Positions 25,906 to 33,718 of a stretch of 39,242 bases of DNA are shown here, piece after piece (position 1 is the first letter of the stretch; each line of letters begins with the position of its first letter). Position numbers and translations under genes: made by a program. A model generated the notes under the pieces. The model searched no databases. It worked only from the letters and a program-made list of their open reading frames with translations, and was not told the origin of the DNA. The stretch comes from Bacteroidales bacterium (GTDB lineage Bacteria; Bacteroidota; Bacteroidia; Bacteroidales; UBA12077), in the NCBI GenBank assembly GCA_013138975.1, contig WTBR01000048.1, positions 1-39,242 on the forward strand. Reading direction: 5' to 3'.

Positions 25906-26703
25906 ATGAAAACAATAACGCAAAAAGAAATAGGACTAAGGATATCTGAACTTAGAAAAAGTAAAGCATACTCACAAGATGATTTAGCAAAGATGCTTAA
26001 TATTTCTCGTCCATCGCTTACACAGATAGAGCTAGGAAAAAGAAATCTTTCAGTAATTGAACTGAAAAAAATATCTAATATTTTATCTGTATCTATTGAC
26101 AATCTGTTATCTTCTACTTATAGTTTAACTGAATTAGTAAATGTGGAAGAAGAAATTGTTGAAGAATCGAAAATTAGGGTATCTATTCCGGAATTGAAGG
26201 TAAATAAATTCAAAGATATTTTATTATATATACTAGAGAGATGTGCAGGAAAACCAAATGTTGGAGAAACTCTTCTTTACAAACTGCTTTATTTTTCGGA
26301 TTTTAATTACTATGAACGTTATGAAGAGCATTTGAGTGGAGCTGAATATAGAAAATTACCATATGGGCCGGTTCCTCAAAAACTTGATACTATTATTAAT
26401 CAAATGATTGCAAGTAAGCAATTAAAAAGGTTTAAAGCCGATTATCATGGATATCCTCAAACAAGATATATTCCCTTAACTAAACCAAACTTGTCAAGTT
26501 TTAAAGCAAGTGAAATAGATATAATAGATAAAGTAATTGATCAATATTCTGATTGGTCAGCTTCAGCAATTAGTGATTACTCTCATAAAGATATGCCATG
26601 GTTGGCATCTAAAGATGGTGAAACAATAGATTATGAATTAGCTTTTTATAGAGAACCTCCCTTTTCTGTTCGAAATTATGATGAAAATGAAGAAGCATCA
26701 TGA
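25906..26703 (+). CDS. HTH-Panacea (DUF4065) antitoxin
   Basis: A 265-residue protein with an XRE-type HTH at residues 8-65 (IGLRISELRKSKAYSQDDLAKMLNISRPSLTQIELGKR) and a Panacea/DUF4065 domain at about 102-250 (VGETLLYKLLYFSDFNYYERY, LPYGPVPQKLD, DYSHKDMPWLAS). Panacea domains act as general antitoxin modules and neutralise many unrelated toxins. Here the partner is a RelE-like protein whose start overlaps the stop by four bases (ATGA). The HTH part should bind the two tandem sites in the promoter for self-control. Full-length for the family. Confidence 0.93.
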   Translation: MKTITQKEIGLRISELRKSKAYSQDDLAKMLNISRPSLTQIELGKRNLSVIELKKISNILSVSIDNLLSSTYSLTELVNVEEEIVEESKIRVSIPELKVNKFKDILLYILERCAGKPNVGETLLYKLLYFSDFNYYERYEEHLSGAEYRKLPYGPVPQKLDTIINQMIASKQLKRFKADYHGYPQTRYIPLTKPNLSSFKASEIDIIDKVIDQYSDWSASAISDYSHKDMPWLASKDGETIDYELAFYREPPFSVRNYDENEEAS

Positions 26704-27044
26704 TATTTGAAGAACTTGATGAATTTAAAAAGGATTTGAAAAAGCTTTCAAAAAAGCATAGAACTCTTTATGATGATATTGAGATTGTAAAGAAAGTTTT
26801 AAATGTAAATTCAAATGAGAGGCCTCCTTTTAGTTATAGAATTGCCGGATTAGAAATAGAAACTTGTGTAATTAAAATAAAAAAAATCGCCAGCAAAAGC
26901 TTTAAAGGAAAAGGAGTTAATTCCGGATTTCGAATAATATACGCCCATTATGAAAAAGAGAATAAAATAATTATGATTGAATTATATCATAAATCAAATA
27001 AAGAAAATGAAGATAAAGAGCGTATTTTAAATAATTTCAAATAG
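26700..27044 (+). CDS. RelE-like toxin
   Basis: A 114-residue protein of the RelE/ParE superfamily: N-terminal helices DEFKKDLKKLSKKHRTLYDDIEIVKKVL (6-33), a central strand region YRIAGLEIETCVIKIKKIAS, and the terminal hairpin SGFRIIYAHYEKENKIIMIELYHK (74-97), followed by a short helix. RelE enzymes cut mRNA on the ribosome; the exact target here cannot be told. It overlaps the antitoxin gene by ATGA, as is usual for a coupled toxin-antitoxin operon. Confidence 0.88.
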   Translation: MIFEELDEFKKDLKKLSKKHRTLYDDIEIVKKVLNVNSNERPPFSYRIAGLEIETCVIKIKKIASKSFKGKGVNSGFRIIYAHYEKENKIIMIELYHKSNKENEDKERILNNFK

Positions 27045-27258
27045 GTCGCACTAAAGAAGCAAAAAACAGCGAAGTAAGTTACTGAACCTAAGAGCAAGTC
27101 AATAATTAGTTGCAGTATAGTTTAATTCCATGTTTTTTATGATCTTGAAACTTTCTGAATATGGAATACTAAAATACAACAAAAACCCTGCACTTTTCAT
27201 ATGCTTACCCTCAGTGGCTGAGTGATTTTAGGGCAGAGCAATTAGTTGCAATTTTTAT

Positions 27259-27266
27259 TATCTTTG
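27259..27266 (+). promoter_or_regulatory. -7 element of the ParDE-like operon
   Basis: TATCTTTG matches TAnnTTTG, 15 bases before the ATG at 27282. A hairpin CTCAG-tgg-CTGAG lies a little upstream (about 27211-27223) and may end the previous operon. No clear -33 box. Confidence 0.5.
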
Positions 27267-27281
27267 TAAAAAAGGAAGAAT

Positions 27282-27524
27282 ATGGACTTACAGACAAGGA
27301 AAATACATTTCATTCAAGAAGTTTTAAGAATAAAAAATGAAAAGATTATCGATAAACTTGAAAAGATACTTCATCAAGAAAGGAAAAAAGCTATTGATAA
27401 GGAATTAAGTCCAATGACAATTGAAGAATTTAATTCTTTAATAGATAGTGCTAAAAATGATTCTGAAAATGATAGAATGTACAATGCAGGTGAAATTTTA
27501 AAGGATATTGATACATGGAAATAA
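27282..27524 (+). CDS. ParD-like small antitoxin
   Basis: An 80-residue protein. The N-terminal 35 residues form an amphipathic helix (QTRKIHFIQEVLRIKNEKIIDKLEKILHQERKK), and the tail has the pattern MTIEEFNSLIDSAKNDSENDRMYNAGEILKDIDTW that is common in the toxin-binding part of Bacteroidota antitoxins beside ParE. It overlaps the toxin gene by 10 bases. DNA binding is not obvious from the sequence. Confidence 0.85.
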   Translation: MDLQTRKIHFIQEVLRIKNEKIIDKLEKILHQERKKAIDKELSPMTIEEFNSLIDSAKNDSENDRMYNAGEILKDIDTWK

Positions 27525-27823
27525 AAGTCTTCTGGACTGAAACAGCACTAAATAATATTGAGGATATTTTTGAATATTTTAAATTAAAGGCTTCTGTGCG
27601 CATTGCAAGAAATCTAGTAAAGGGACTAGTTAAATCGACATTACAACTACAAAACTCTCCTAAGATTGGAAGGAAAGAAGAACTTTTAGCAGATAGAAAA
27701 TTTGAATATCGTTTTTTAGTCGTTGGAAATTACAAAATAATATATTGGATTGAAGATAATTATATAAAAATTGCGACTGTATTTGATTGCAAGCAAAATC
27801 CAGAGAAGATTAAAAAGCTATAA
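27515..27823 (+). CDS. ParE/RelE-type toxin
   Basis: A 102-residue protein of the ParE-like toxin family: VFWTETALNNIEDIFEYF at 5-22 (strand plus first helix), ARNLVKGLVKSTLQLQNSPKIGRKEEL (about 31-57), EYRFLVVGNYKIIYWIED (66-83) and IATVFDCKQNPEKI at the end. ParE toxins hit DNA gyrase, RelE toxins cut mRNA; this sequence looks more like ParE but cannot be settled. The gene overlaps the antitoxin gene and is the second toxin-antitoxin pair within 2 kb. Confidence 0.9.
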   Translation: MEIKVFWTETALNNIEDIFEYFKLKASVRIARNLVKGLVKSTLQLQNSPKIGRKEELLADRKFEYRFLVVGNYKIIYWIEDNYIKIATVFDCKQNPEKIKKL

Positions 27824-27916
27824 CATGGCTCTTCAAAAAACACGAATAAATTTTAGTTTACTTAATTAATCACAAGAAAAAAAAATTCTTACTTCTATTT
27901 ATCTAATTTCTTAATC

Positions 27917-28390
27917 TTATATATACCGTCGAACTTTGCGCATGTAAATTTGGTATTCTTCGCCAAATCTATTTAACAGATAACTTTCTTCACCTTTAAT
28001 AATTAAATGATATACTACTATACTATAAATTCCCAGTATCACAATTGGGATATTTAAAGAATATATCATTGATGAGATGGTAATCAAGTTAAACCCAACA
28101 TACATTGGATTCCGGCTATACTTGTACAAACCATACGTTTTAAGGCTTGTTTTTTCGGAAGGCAAACCTAAACTAGTTGAATTTCCAAGATTAAAAAAAC
28201 TTAAGATTGTAATAACAAACCCTGTTATCAATAAAATTAATGCAATAGATCTGTTGTAGAAAAATGTTGTACTGTCTATAACATCTATCTTCATTAACAA
28301 TAAGATTAGAATAATCAAAACAAAATACCCCGATACCTTTCCGGTATAAAATACAATCGGATTTATTGTTGGTTTTCCTATTATTTTCAT
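27917..28390 (-). CDS. Isoprenylcysteine carboxyl methyltransferase / PEMT-like membrane methyltransferase
   Basis: A 157-residue integral membrane protein with about four helices. The C-terminal SAM-binding signature is clear: LYKYSRNPMYVGFNLI near 89-104 and KGEESYLLNRFGEEYQIYMRKVRRYI at the end. These enzymes methylate carboxyl groups or phospholipid head groups inside the membrane; many bacterial members lie next to heavy-metal transporters (as in NnrU- and CzcN-like cases). It follows the cation diffusion facilitator by 18 bases, so it is the third gene of the marR operon. Confidence 0.88.
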   Translation of the reverse strand: MKIIGKPTINPIVFYTGKVSGYFVLIILILLLMKIDVIDSTTFFYNRSIALILLITGFVITILSFFNLGNSTSLGLPSEKTSLKTYGLYKYSRNPMYVGFNLITISSMIYSLNIPIVILGIYSIVVYHLIIKGEESYLLNRFGEEYQIYMRKVRRYI

Positions 28391-28408
28391 AAGGCTCTTT
28401 TATTAATA

Positions 28409-29284
28409 TTAATCTGAATTATGAACATAATCAATAGGTTCAATATGCACGGTAGCAACAATTCCATATTGTTCCAGAATTTTATTTTCAATGTCGGTTG
28501 CAATTTTGTGTCCTGAGATAATACTGTGCAAATTATTAAGTTTTATATGAAATATTAATTCCTGGTGAGCAACATAATTATGAATATGATAATGGTGTGG
28601 ATATAAATCCTCACTATATAATGATTTTATAGTAAGTTCCAGTTTTTCAATTAACTCCTCACTAGGTTCCTCGCCTAATAATTTATTTATAGCATCTTTA
28701 ATAATTTTATAAGCTGCGTAAAACAACATTAATGCTATAATAATTCCAAGTACACTATCTATCCACCAAAATCGTTTTGTAAAGAAAATCCCAATTAATA
28801 CAACAACTGATGAAAGAGCATCTGTTCTATGATGCCAGCCATCGGCTTTTATAGACAAATTGTTTGTTTTTCGTGCAATATAAAAAGCATACTGAGCAAG
28901 CCCTTCTTTTACCAAAATTGATATTATAGTCACTACAATAGCAAGTGTTCCAAAATTTGCAGCTTCCTTCGAAGTAAACTGAATGATTGAATCTTTAAAA
29001 AAATCATAAGCTATTAAGGCTAATAAAAATCCTATGAAAATAGCTGCTATTTGATCCCAGCGACCATGTCCAAAGGGGTGCTCCTTATCCGGTTTTCGAG
29101 AAGATAACTTTATACCAATAATTACAATTACTGAGCTTATGGAATCAGATAAGGTGTGCCATGCATCAGCAGTTAGGGCTATAGAACCGGACACAATACC
29201 TGCCCACATTTTTATGCCGAACAGAGCTGTATTTAACAAAATAGAAACTACTCCTTCAATGTATCCTGCTTTATTCTTATCCAT
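28409..29284 (-). CDS. Cation diffusion facilitator (CDF) metal exporter
   Basis: A 291-residue inner-membrane antiporter with six helices and a C-terminal cytoplasmic domain (about 205-291, with HHYHIHNYVAHQELIFHIKL). Metal-site motifs HTLSD (43-47, HxxxD) and HHRTD (151-155, HxxxD) fit a zinc- or iron-type CDF, not the DD/DD manganese type. HPFGHGRWDQIA at 69-80 is the loop after helix 2. It lies 53 bases after marR and has its own copy of the operator core in front. It would export divalent metal from the cytosol in exchange for protons. Confidence 0.95.
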   Translation of the reverse strand: MDKNKAGYIEGVVSILLNTALFGIKMWAGIVSGSIALTADAWHTLSDSISSVIVIIGIKLSSRKPDKEHPFGHGRWDQIAAIFIGFLLALIAYDFFKDSIIQFTSKEAANFGTLAIVVTIISILVKEGLAQYAFYIARKTNNLSIKADGWHHRTDALSSVVVLIGIFFTKRFWWIDSVLGIIIALMLFYAAYKIIKDAINKLLGEEPSEELIEKLELTIKSLYSEDLYPHHYHIHNYVAHQELIFHIKLNNLHSIISGHKIATDIENKILEQYGIVATVHIEPIDYVHNSD

Positions 29285-29304
29285 AATATTGCATTTAAAT
29301 TATA

Positions 29305-29320
29305 GTTAGATATAGCTAAC
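29305..29320. promoter_or_regulatory. MarR operator before the CDF gene
   Basis: GTTAGATATAGCTAAC, an imperfect palindrome with core TTAGnTATAnCTAA. The same core occurs in front of marR at 29799-29812. It lies in the 53-base gap between marR and the CDF gene. Confidence 0.7.
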
Positions 29321-29337
29321 CATGTGGTTAAAAAAAT

Positions 29338-29763
29338 TTATTTAGTAAATGATTGTATTGCTTTATTTAGTAAAACTATTAATATTTCTTTTTCAGATTT
29401 AGTTAATTCTTTTGAAAGTAGTTTTGCAATCTGTTCGTGCACTTCGGTATGAACCTGAGCAGCTTTTTCTCCTTTGTCGGTTAAATGAACATGTGCCGAA
29501 CGCCTATCATTATCTGATTTTACTCTTATCAGGTAACCATGTTCTTTAAGTCTGTCAAGCATAACAGAGGTAGACGGTTTAGTGATATTAAGTTTCTGTG
29601 CCAGTTCTGATAAAGTCGGATTTTTCATGTTCTTAACAAGTTCAATACAATTCAATTGCCTTGTTGTTAGATTTTTTAAATCAGACTCCTGTTTCATCTC
29701 TTCTTCCAACATCTCACTGGTATGCAAGATTGCATTTAATATTTGCTCTAGGTTCTTTTGCAT
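29338..29763 (-). CDS. MarR-family transcriptional regulator
   Basis: A 141-residue winged-helix regulator. The DNA-binding part is LTTRQLNCIELVKNMKNPTLSELAQKLNITKPSTSVMLDRLKEHGYLIRVKSDNDRRSAHVHLTDKG at about 29-95, with the typical wing residues DNDRR. Dimer helices are at both ends. It heads an operon with a CDF metal exporter and a PEMT-like methyltransferase, so a metal-responsive or stress-responsive role is likely. Its probable operators are the two sites with core TTAGnTATAnCTAA. Confidence 0.93.
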   Translation of the reverse strand: MQKNLEQILNAILHTSEMLEEEMKQESDLKNLTTRQLNCIELVKNMKNPTLSELAQKLNITKPSTSVMLDRLKEHGYLIRVKSDNDRRSAHVHLTDKGEKAAQVHTEVHEQIAKLLSKELTKSEKEILIVLLNKAIQSFTK

Positions 29764-29782
29764 ATTTTATAAATTTCTTTTG

Positions 29783-29818
29783 CAAAGATAGAATATAATT
29801 AGTTATATCTAACTAATT
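29783..29818 (-). promoter_or_regulatory. marR promoter with palindromic operator
   Basis: On the minus strand TATCTTTG (29790-29783) is a full -7 match. The operator is at 29797-29818: perfect 9-base arms AATTAGTTA and TAACTAATT about a 4-base centre, containing the core TTAGnTATAnCTAA. It lies just upstream of the -7 box, where it would hide the promoter. Confidence 0.75.
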
Positions 29819-30041
29819 AAGTGAATTTTTGTTCTACCTCCGTATTTTTTCTCTTTTAAGGACAACTTATATCTCTTCAAATAATTTAGACAGATACGTC
29901 ATGAACAGATCATAAGGGAGTTTGGTAGTTTGCATACATTTTTCTATCTTCAGACTTTATATAACATGCATAATAAACTAGGGCGATGTCCACACTAAAA
30001 TTTGCCCACAACATGTTAGTTGCCATTTAAAAAGAGTACAC

Positions 30042-30935
30042 ATGAAAAATAAAATGTTATTTATTGTTTTTATACTTATTACAACGGTTCTATCTGGACA
30101 AGAAAATTCTTGGAAATATTTTGGTCAAACTCCACCAGATAGGTCTGCAGAATTATTTGCTCCTAAAATAATAAATCATTTAGCACATAGTAGCCCTACC
30201 TTTACTCCTGATAATAGAGAAATATATTGGTCTACAGTAGGGGAGAATAATGAAACCAGAAAAATATTTTTTGTGAAATTTGAAGATAATAAATGGTCAG
30301 AGACAAGACTCGCCCAATTTTCCGGTAATTATCATGATGATCAGCCTTTTATAAGCCATGATGGTGAAATGCTATATTTTGCATCAAAGCGTCCTAAGGT
30401 AAAGAATGGAAATCAAGAAAATGATATTTGGATTTCGAATAAAATACAACAGGGTTGGGATGAACCAAAACCAATAAATAATTTAATCGGGTTTTGGACA
30501 CCCACTGTAACACGCAATGGCACAATTTATTTTCTTGAGATTATTGAAGAAATACCGGTTATATGCCGTGCGGAATTAATAAATGGTGATTATTCAGAAA
30601 TTGAATGTTTAAATGAAGATATAAACAAAGAAGGTTCTCGAAATTGGTGTCCTTTTATAGCACCTGACGAAAGCTACTTGATATTTTCATCGGATAGAGA
30701 AGGAGGATTTGGTTCAGGAGACTTATACATTAGTTTTAAAGATAAAAATGGGAAATGGCTAAAAGCTATTAACATGGGAGATTCAATCAATACCGATAAA
30801 CAAGAAAGATTTCCGGGAGTATCTCCAGATGGAAAATATTTATTCTTTACCAGATGGCACAGTTCTCCACATTACCATGATTTATATTGGATTGATACAA
30901 GTATTATTAATGATCTAAGAAATAGCAATAAGTAA
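30042..30935 (+). CDS. Secreted PD40/TolB-like beta-propeller protein
   Basis: A 297-residue protein with a signal peptide (1-19, ending LSGQ). PD40/WD40-like blades repeat: SPTFTPDNREIYWS, QPFISHDGEMLYFASKR, TPTVTRNGTIYF, CPFIAPDESYLIFSSDREGG and FPGVSPDGKYLFFTRW. These short repeats with xPDGxxxxF form a beta-propeller in the periplasm or outside. Such proteins act as binding or sensing modules; no catalytic motif seen. It stands alone, 280 bases after the marR promoter. Confidence 0.88.
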   Translation: MKNKMLFIVFILITTVLSGQENSWKYFGQTPPDRSAELFAPKIINHLAHSSPTFTPDNREIYWSTVGENNETRKIFFVKFEDNKWSETRLAQFSGNYHDDQPFISHDGEMLYFASKRPKVKNGNQENDIWISNKIQQGWDEPKPINNLIGFWTPTVTRNGTIYFLEIIEEIPVICRAELINGDYSEIECLNEDINKEGSRNWCPFIAPDESYLIFSSDREGGFGSGDLYISFKDKNGKWLKAINMGDSINTDKQERFPGVSPDGKYLFFTRWHSSPHYHDLYWIDTSIINDLRNSNK

Positions 30936-31029
30936 CCTAAGTCAACTAAAAATGCATAAAAAAACAACTTTAATTTAGTAAGAAAATTTAACTTTTGTAT
31001 GGTTTTAACCTTAATCCTAAAATTGCTCT

Positions 31030-31689
31030 ATGAAACATTTATTAACTATTGTATTCATAAATTATTTTATAACTTCAATATATGCACAAGAAACTATTAA
31101 AGATATTGATGGAAATACTTATCATACAATACTTATTGGTTCACAACATTGGATGGCTGAAAATTTAAAAGTTACTCATTACAATGATGGCACAATTATA
31201 CCTTTGATAATGGATGAAGATGAATGGAGTAAACTAATTACAGGAGCATATTGTTTAACCGAAGAAAATCCGGAAAATTATAAGAATACATACGGCATAT
31301 TATATAATTTTTATACCCTAATTGATAACCATAAGTTGTGTCCGGATAATTGGCATGTACCAACAGCCTCAGAATGGAAAGTTCTCATTAACTTTTTAGG
31401 TGGAAAAAAGATTGCTGGTGGACAAATGAAAGATCCGGATTCTAATCTTTGGAAAGTTTCAATTAAAAATGCAAATAACAACATTGGTTTTTCGGCACTG
31501 CCTGCGGGTGGAAGAGGTCGTTTGGGCAGTGTAGGAGAGCTTGGTAATTATGCTACATGGTGGTCGTCTACCTCAGAAGATTCAGAATATGCATGGCATT
31601 GGGGACTTTACCCTGATAAAAACGACATCAGATTTAATCCGGGACATAAAGCAAGTGGCTTTTCTGTGAGGTGTGTAAAGGATAATTGA
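31030..31689 (+). CDS. Secreted FISUMP-domain protein
   Basis: A 219-residue protein with a signal peptide (1-19, ending YAQ) and a full FISUMP domain (Fibrobacter succinogenes major paralogous domain): DIDGNTYHTILIGSQHWMAENLKVTHYNDG at 25-54, GILYNFYTL, CPDNWHVPTASEWKVL, ALPAGGRGR and the end FSVRCVKD. The fold is related to C-type lectin/FGE-like folds. The role is not known; these proteins are exported and common in Bacteroidota. It is 94 bases after the PD40 gene on the same strand. Confidence 0.93.
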   Translation: MKHLLTIVFINYFITSIYAQETIKDIDGNTYHTILIGSQHWMAENLKVTHYNDGTIIPLIMDEDEWSKLITGAYCLTEENPENYKNTYGILYNFYTLIDNHKLCPDNWHVPTASEWKVLINFLGGKKIAGGQMKDPDSNLWKVSIKNANNNIGFSALPAGGRGRLGSVGELGNYATWWSSTSEDSEYAWHWGLYPDKNDIRFNPGHKASGFSVRCVKDN

Positions 31690-31715
31690 AATTACTGTTT
31701 AATTGTTCAATATAG

Positions 31716-31795
31716 AATTACAAATTGCTCCAATAAAGAAAGCGCCATTACAAATGCCGCTTAGCTTCTTCGAGCTAGTTTATATACTACCTAGC
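31716..31795 (+). repeat. 80-bp direct repeat, copy 1
   Basis: Matches 32859-32938 without gaps, with about three or four mismatches. It contains AAGAAAGCGCCATTACAAAT and the short stem region AGCTTCTTCGAGCTAG. The two copies bracket the SpoIIAA-like gene. The rest of 31690-32146 shows no gene. Confidence 0.85.
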
Positions 31796-32146
31796 AGGGA
31801 TTCAATCCCAGCCATTGTTACTGAGTCAAGAAACAGTAAAATATTTCAGCTCTCTTTTATAAGTAAATAATTTGTGAAGTCTATTTCAAATTCGACAGTT
31901 TTGCATTAAGTAAAATTCTCTCGATTCTGATAATAAAAGCACAATTTATTCATACAGTTTGACACTGAACTTCTAAAGTACTTTCCTAAAACGAAATCGT
32001 AAAATTTATCACAACTTGCTTGGTAATCAGGATAAAAAAGTGTTTAGTATTAATTCGTGAAATGTATAACAAAATCATGAAATACTTGATTAAAATAAAT
32101 ACATTTACATATCTATAAAAAATTTATTTTAATGTTACATTAATAA

Positions 32147-32539
32147 ATGTTTTTTAATATGAATGAAACAAAAACTTTTTTTAGCAGTGAACTTAATGCT
32201 GTTGTATTAGAATTAAATGGATTCCTAAAAACTGAACAGTTTATAGAGTTTGCTTTAGAATCAAATGATTTGCGCAAAAAGCATTCTGTATACAAGCAAT
32301 TGAATAATATTCAGAATATGAAGGTTTTAACAAAGGATATTCAGAATTGGCTTGAGGATGTTTGGTTCCCAGAAGCAAAAATTTCCGGACTAAAATATTT
32401 TGCTTTTGTTGTTCCAAATGACACTTTTGGTAAGTCAAGTATGGATACTGTAAATTCAGAAGCCACAGCAAAATACGGAATTAATATTGAGTATTTTACG
32501 GATAAAGAAGTAGCTAAACAGTGGTTAGTTAGTCAGTAA
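32147..32539 (+). CDS. SpoIIAA/STAS-like protein
   Basis: A 130-residue soluble protein of alternating strands and helices: FFSSELNAVVLELNGFLKTEQFIEFALES at 11-39, NIQNMKVLTKDIQNWLEDVWFPEAKISGLKYFAFVVP at 53-89 and YFTDKEVAKQWLVSQ at the end. This pattern is typical of Bacteroidota SpoIIAA-like/STAS-type proteins with the EVAKQWL ending helix. The start may be ATG 32147 or, more likely, ATG 32159 (MNETKTFF). It is alone between the two 80-base repeats. Confidence 0.7.
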   Translation: MFFNMNETKTFFSSELNAVVLELNGFLKTEQFIEFALESNDLRKKHSVYKQLNNIQNMKVLTKDIQNWLEDVWFPEAKISGLKYFAFVVPNDTFGKSSMDTVNSEATAKYGINIEYFTDKEVAKQWLVSQ

Positions 32540-32858
32540 GAGATCCTTTTATAAAGAAAAAAGATTACTGAGGGTGAGTGAGGCGTTTTGTATTTATTAT
32601 TGCAGATCTTGCTCACCCAATGACTTTATTAAATCTGAGATCTTTTCTAATAATTTAATATCGAACGCAGTTCGTATGCTTACGAAACTGAAATCCAACG
32701 ATTACTTGTTAAAATGACACTTTAAAATTAAAACAATTTAAATTATACAACTGCCAGCAAAAATATCACCGCTAAGCGTCATTTGTTAACTGTACATTAC
32801 TGTTTGCATTACAAATTCAATGATTTCTTTAATAAAAATATAACTGTTATAAAATAGC

Positions 32859-32938
32859 AATTACAAATTGCTCCAATAAAGAAAGCGCCATTACAAATGC
32901 CGCTTAGCTTCTTCGAGTTAGTTTATATGCCACCTAGC
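32859..32938 (+). repeat. 80-bp direct repeat, copy 2
   Basis: Second copy of the repeat at 31716-31795, same orientation. The interval 32540-33211 holds this repeat, a possible terminator pair GGGTGAG / CTCACCC near 32573-32620, and no convincing gene. Confidence 0.85.
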
Positions 32939-33212
32939 CGGGGAATTATAAACAGTTTGATCCTTCTGCCCTGATGAACCTATGATAAGATCAACTTTTG
33001 TACCAATTGCATTTGATATAAATACACGCTTACAATAAACACTTATATGCCGTAAACTATTATATAGTAATATTATAAAGCGCCATTTTGACGTATTTTC
33101 CCTCACTCCACTTTGCTTTGTTTAATAAAAACACGCAAAAATGTCACCGTTATTATTTCGGCACAAAAATTGATTAATTAAAGTCAGAAAAATTAGATGC
33201 CGATGGTGATTA

Positions 33213-33318
33213 ATAAAAAATCAGTCGTTCTCTCACAAACGACTGATTTACTCGGAATTTTCTTGCTTGACAAGCGCAATTTAAGGCTCATCACCTTTTT
33301 TTAAATTCCATTTTTGAA
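33213..33318 (-). ncRNA. Candidate small RNA divergent from the CBASS operon
   Basis: On the minus strand a promoter (33322-33350) is followed by about 105 bases that end in a strong intrinsic terminator: perfect 12-base arms (33218-33229 and 33238-33249) and six U. No open frame fits inside. The middle contains a GCTTG-t-CAAGC mini-stem. This has the layout of an independent small RNA gene. It may belong to a Bacteroidota-specific family that I cannot identify from memory. Confidence 0.6.
33218..33249 (-). terminator. Intrinsic terminator of the candidate small RNA
   Basis: Arms AAATCAGTCGTT (33218-33229) and AACGACTGATTT (33238-33249) pair perfectly over 12 bases with an 8-base loop. On the minus strand the stem is followed by TTTTTT. 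Confidence 0.85.
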
Positions 33319-33321
33319 GTG

Positions 33322-33350
33322 CAAATATAGTATTTCTTTCATAATACAAA
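33322..33350 (-). promoter_or_regulatory. Promoter of the candidate small RNA
   Basis: On the minus strand TTTG (33350-33347), a 17-base spacer, and TATATTTG (33329-33322), a full -7 match. The spacer is at the short end of what is usual. Confidence 0.6.
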
Positions 33351-33384
33351 ATCCCTTCTATTTTGTTCGTGAGTTTTGGTTTTA

Positions 33385-33413
33385 ATGGTCATACCAATGA
33401 TCCAAATGACCAT
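33385..33413. promoter_or_regulatory. Inverted repeat in front of the CBASS operon, candidate operator
   Basis: Perfect 8-base arms ATGGTCAT (33385-33392) and ATGACCAT (33406-33413), 13 bases apart, lying 30-58 bases before the first gene of the operon. No regulator gene is part of the operon, so the binder would be encoded elsewhere. Confidence 0.5.
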
Positions 33414-33442
33414 ATTACGTCTAATTTTTAAACTCTTTAATT

Positions 33443-33701
33443 ATGAAAAAGAAAACTTTATTACGTATGATCTAAACAAACCAGGGCAGAATTATGAAGA
33501 TTTAATCAAAGCTATTAAAAGTTATGATTATCTACAAGTAATGAAATCCACATGGTTTATTAAAACAACTTTACTTCAACTCAGATTCGTGAGCAACTAA
33601 TGAAACACATGGATGATAATGATTCACTTTTTATTTGTGAAATAACATCCAATAGAGATGGATGGTTATCTCAAACAGTTTGGGATTGGTTAAAAAATTA
33701 A
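33443..33701 (+). pseudogene. SinR-family (Cas2/VapD-like) small protein gene with two frameshifts
   Basis: Three frames join into one 86-residue protein. ATG 33443 gives MKKK, a lost base before 33457 shifts to FITYDLNKPGQNYEDLIKAIKSYDYLQVMKSTWFIKTT, and a second lost base near 33575 shifts to TQIREQLMKHMDDNDSLFICEITSNRDGWLSQTVWDWLKN ending at 33701. The length of 259 bases plus two gives 87 codons exactly. The start YDLNKPGQ(N/D)Y and the DDxDSLF strand are those of the SinR family, a small ferredoxin-like fold resembling Cas2 or VapD. It lies 17 bases before the Cap15-like gene, so it was the first gene of the CBASS operon or of its insertion site. Sequencing error in base runs is an alternative. 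Confidence 0.75.
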
Positions 33702-33718
33702 TATTAAAATCATAGTTT

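Noticed and set aside
32918..33106. Open frame of 62 codons on the minus strand
   Set aside because: No start context, no recognisable domain, and its end overlaps the 80-base repeat; a remnant is possible but not supported.
33376..33600. Open frame of 74 codons taken as a complete gene
   Set aside because: Only its middle is coding; start and end belong to other frames of the SinR-like pseudogene.
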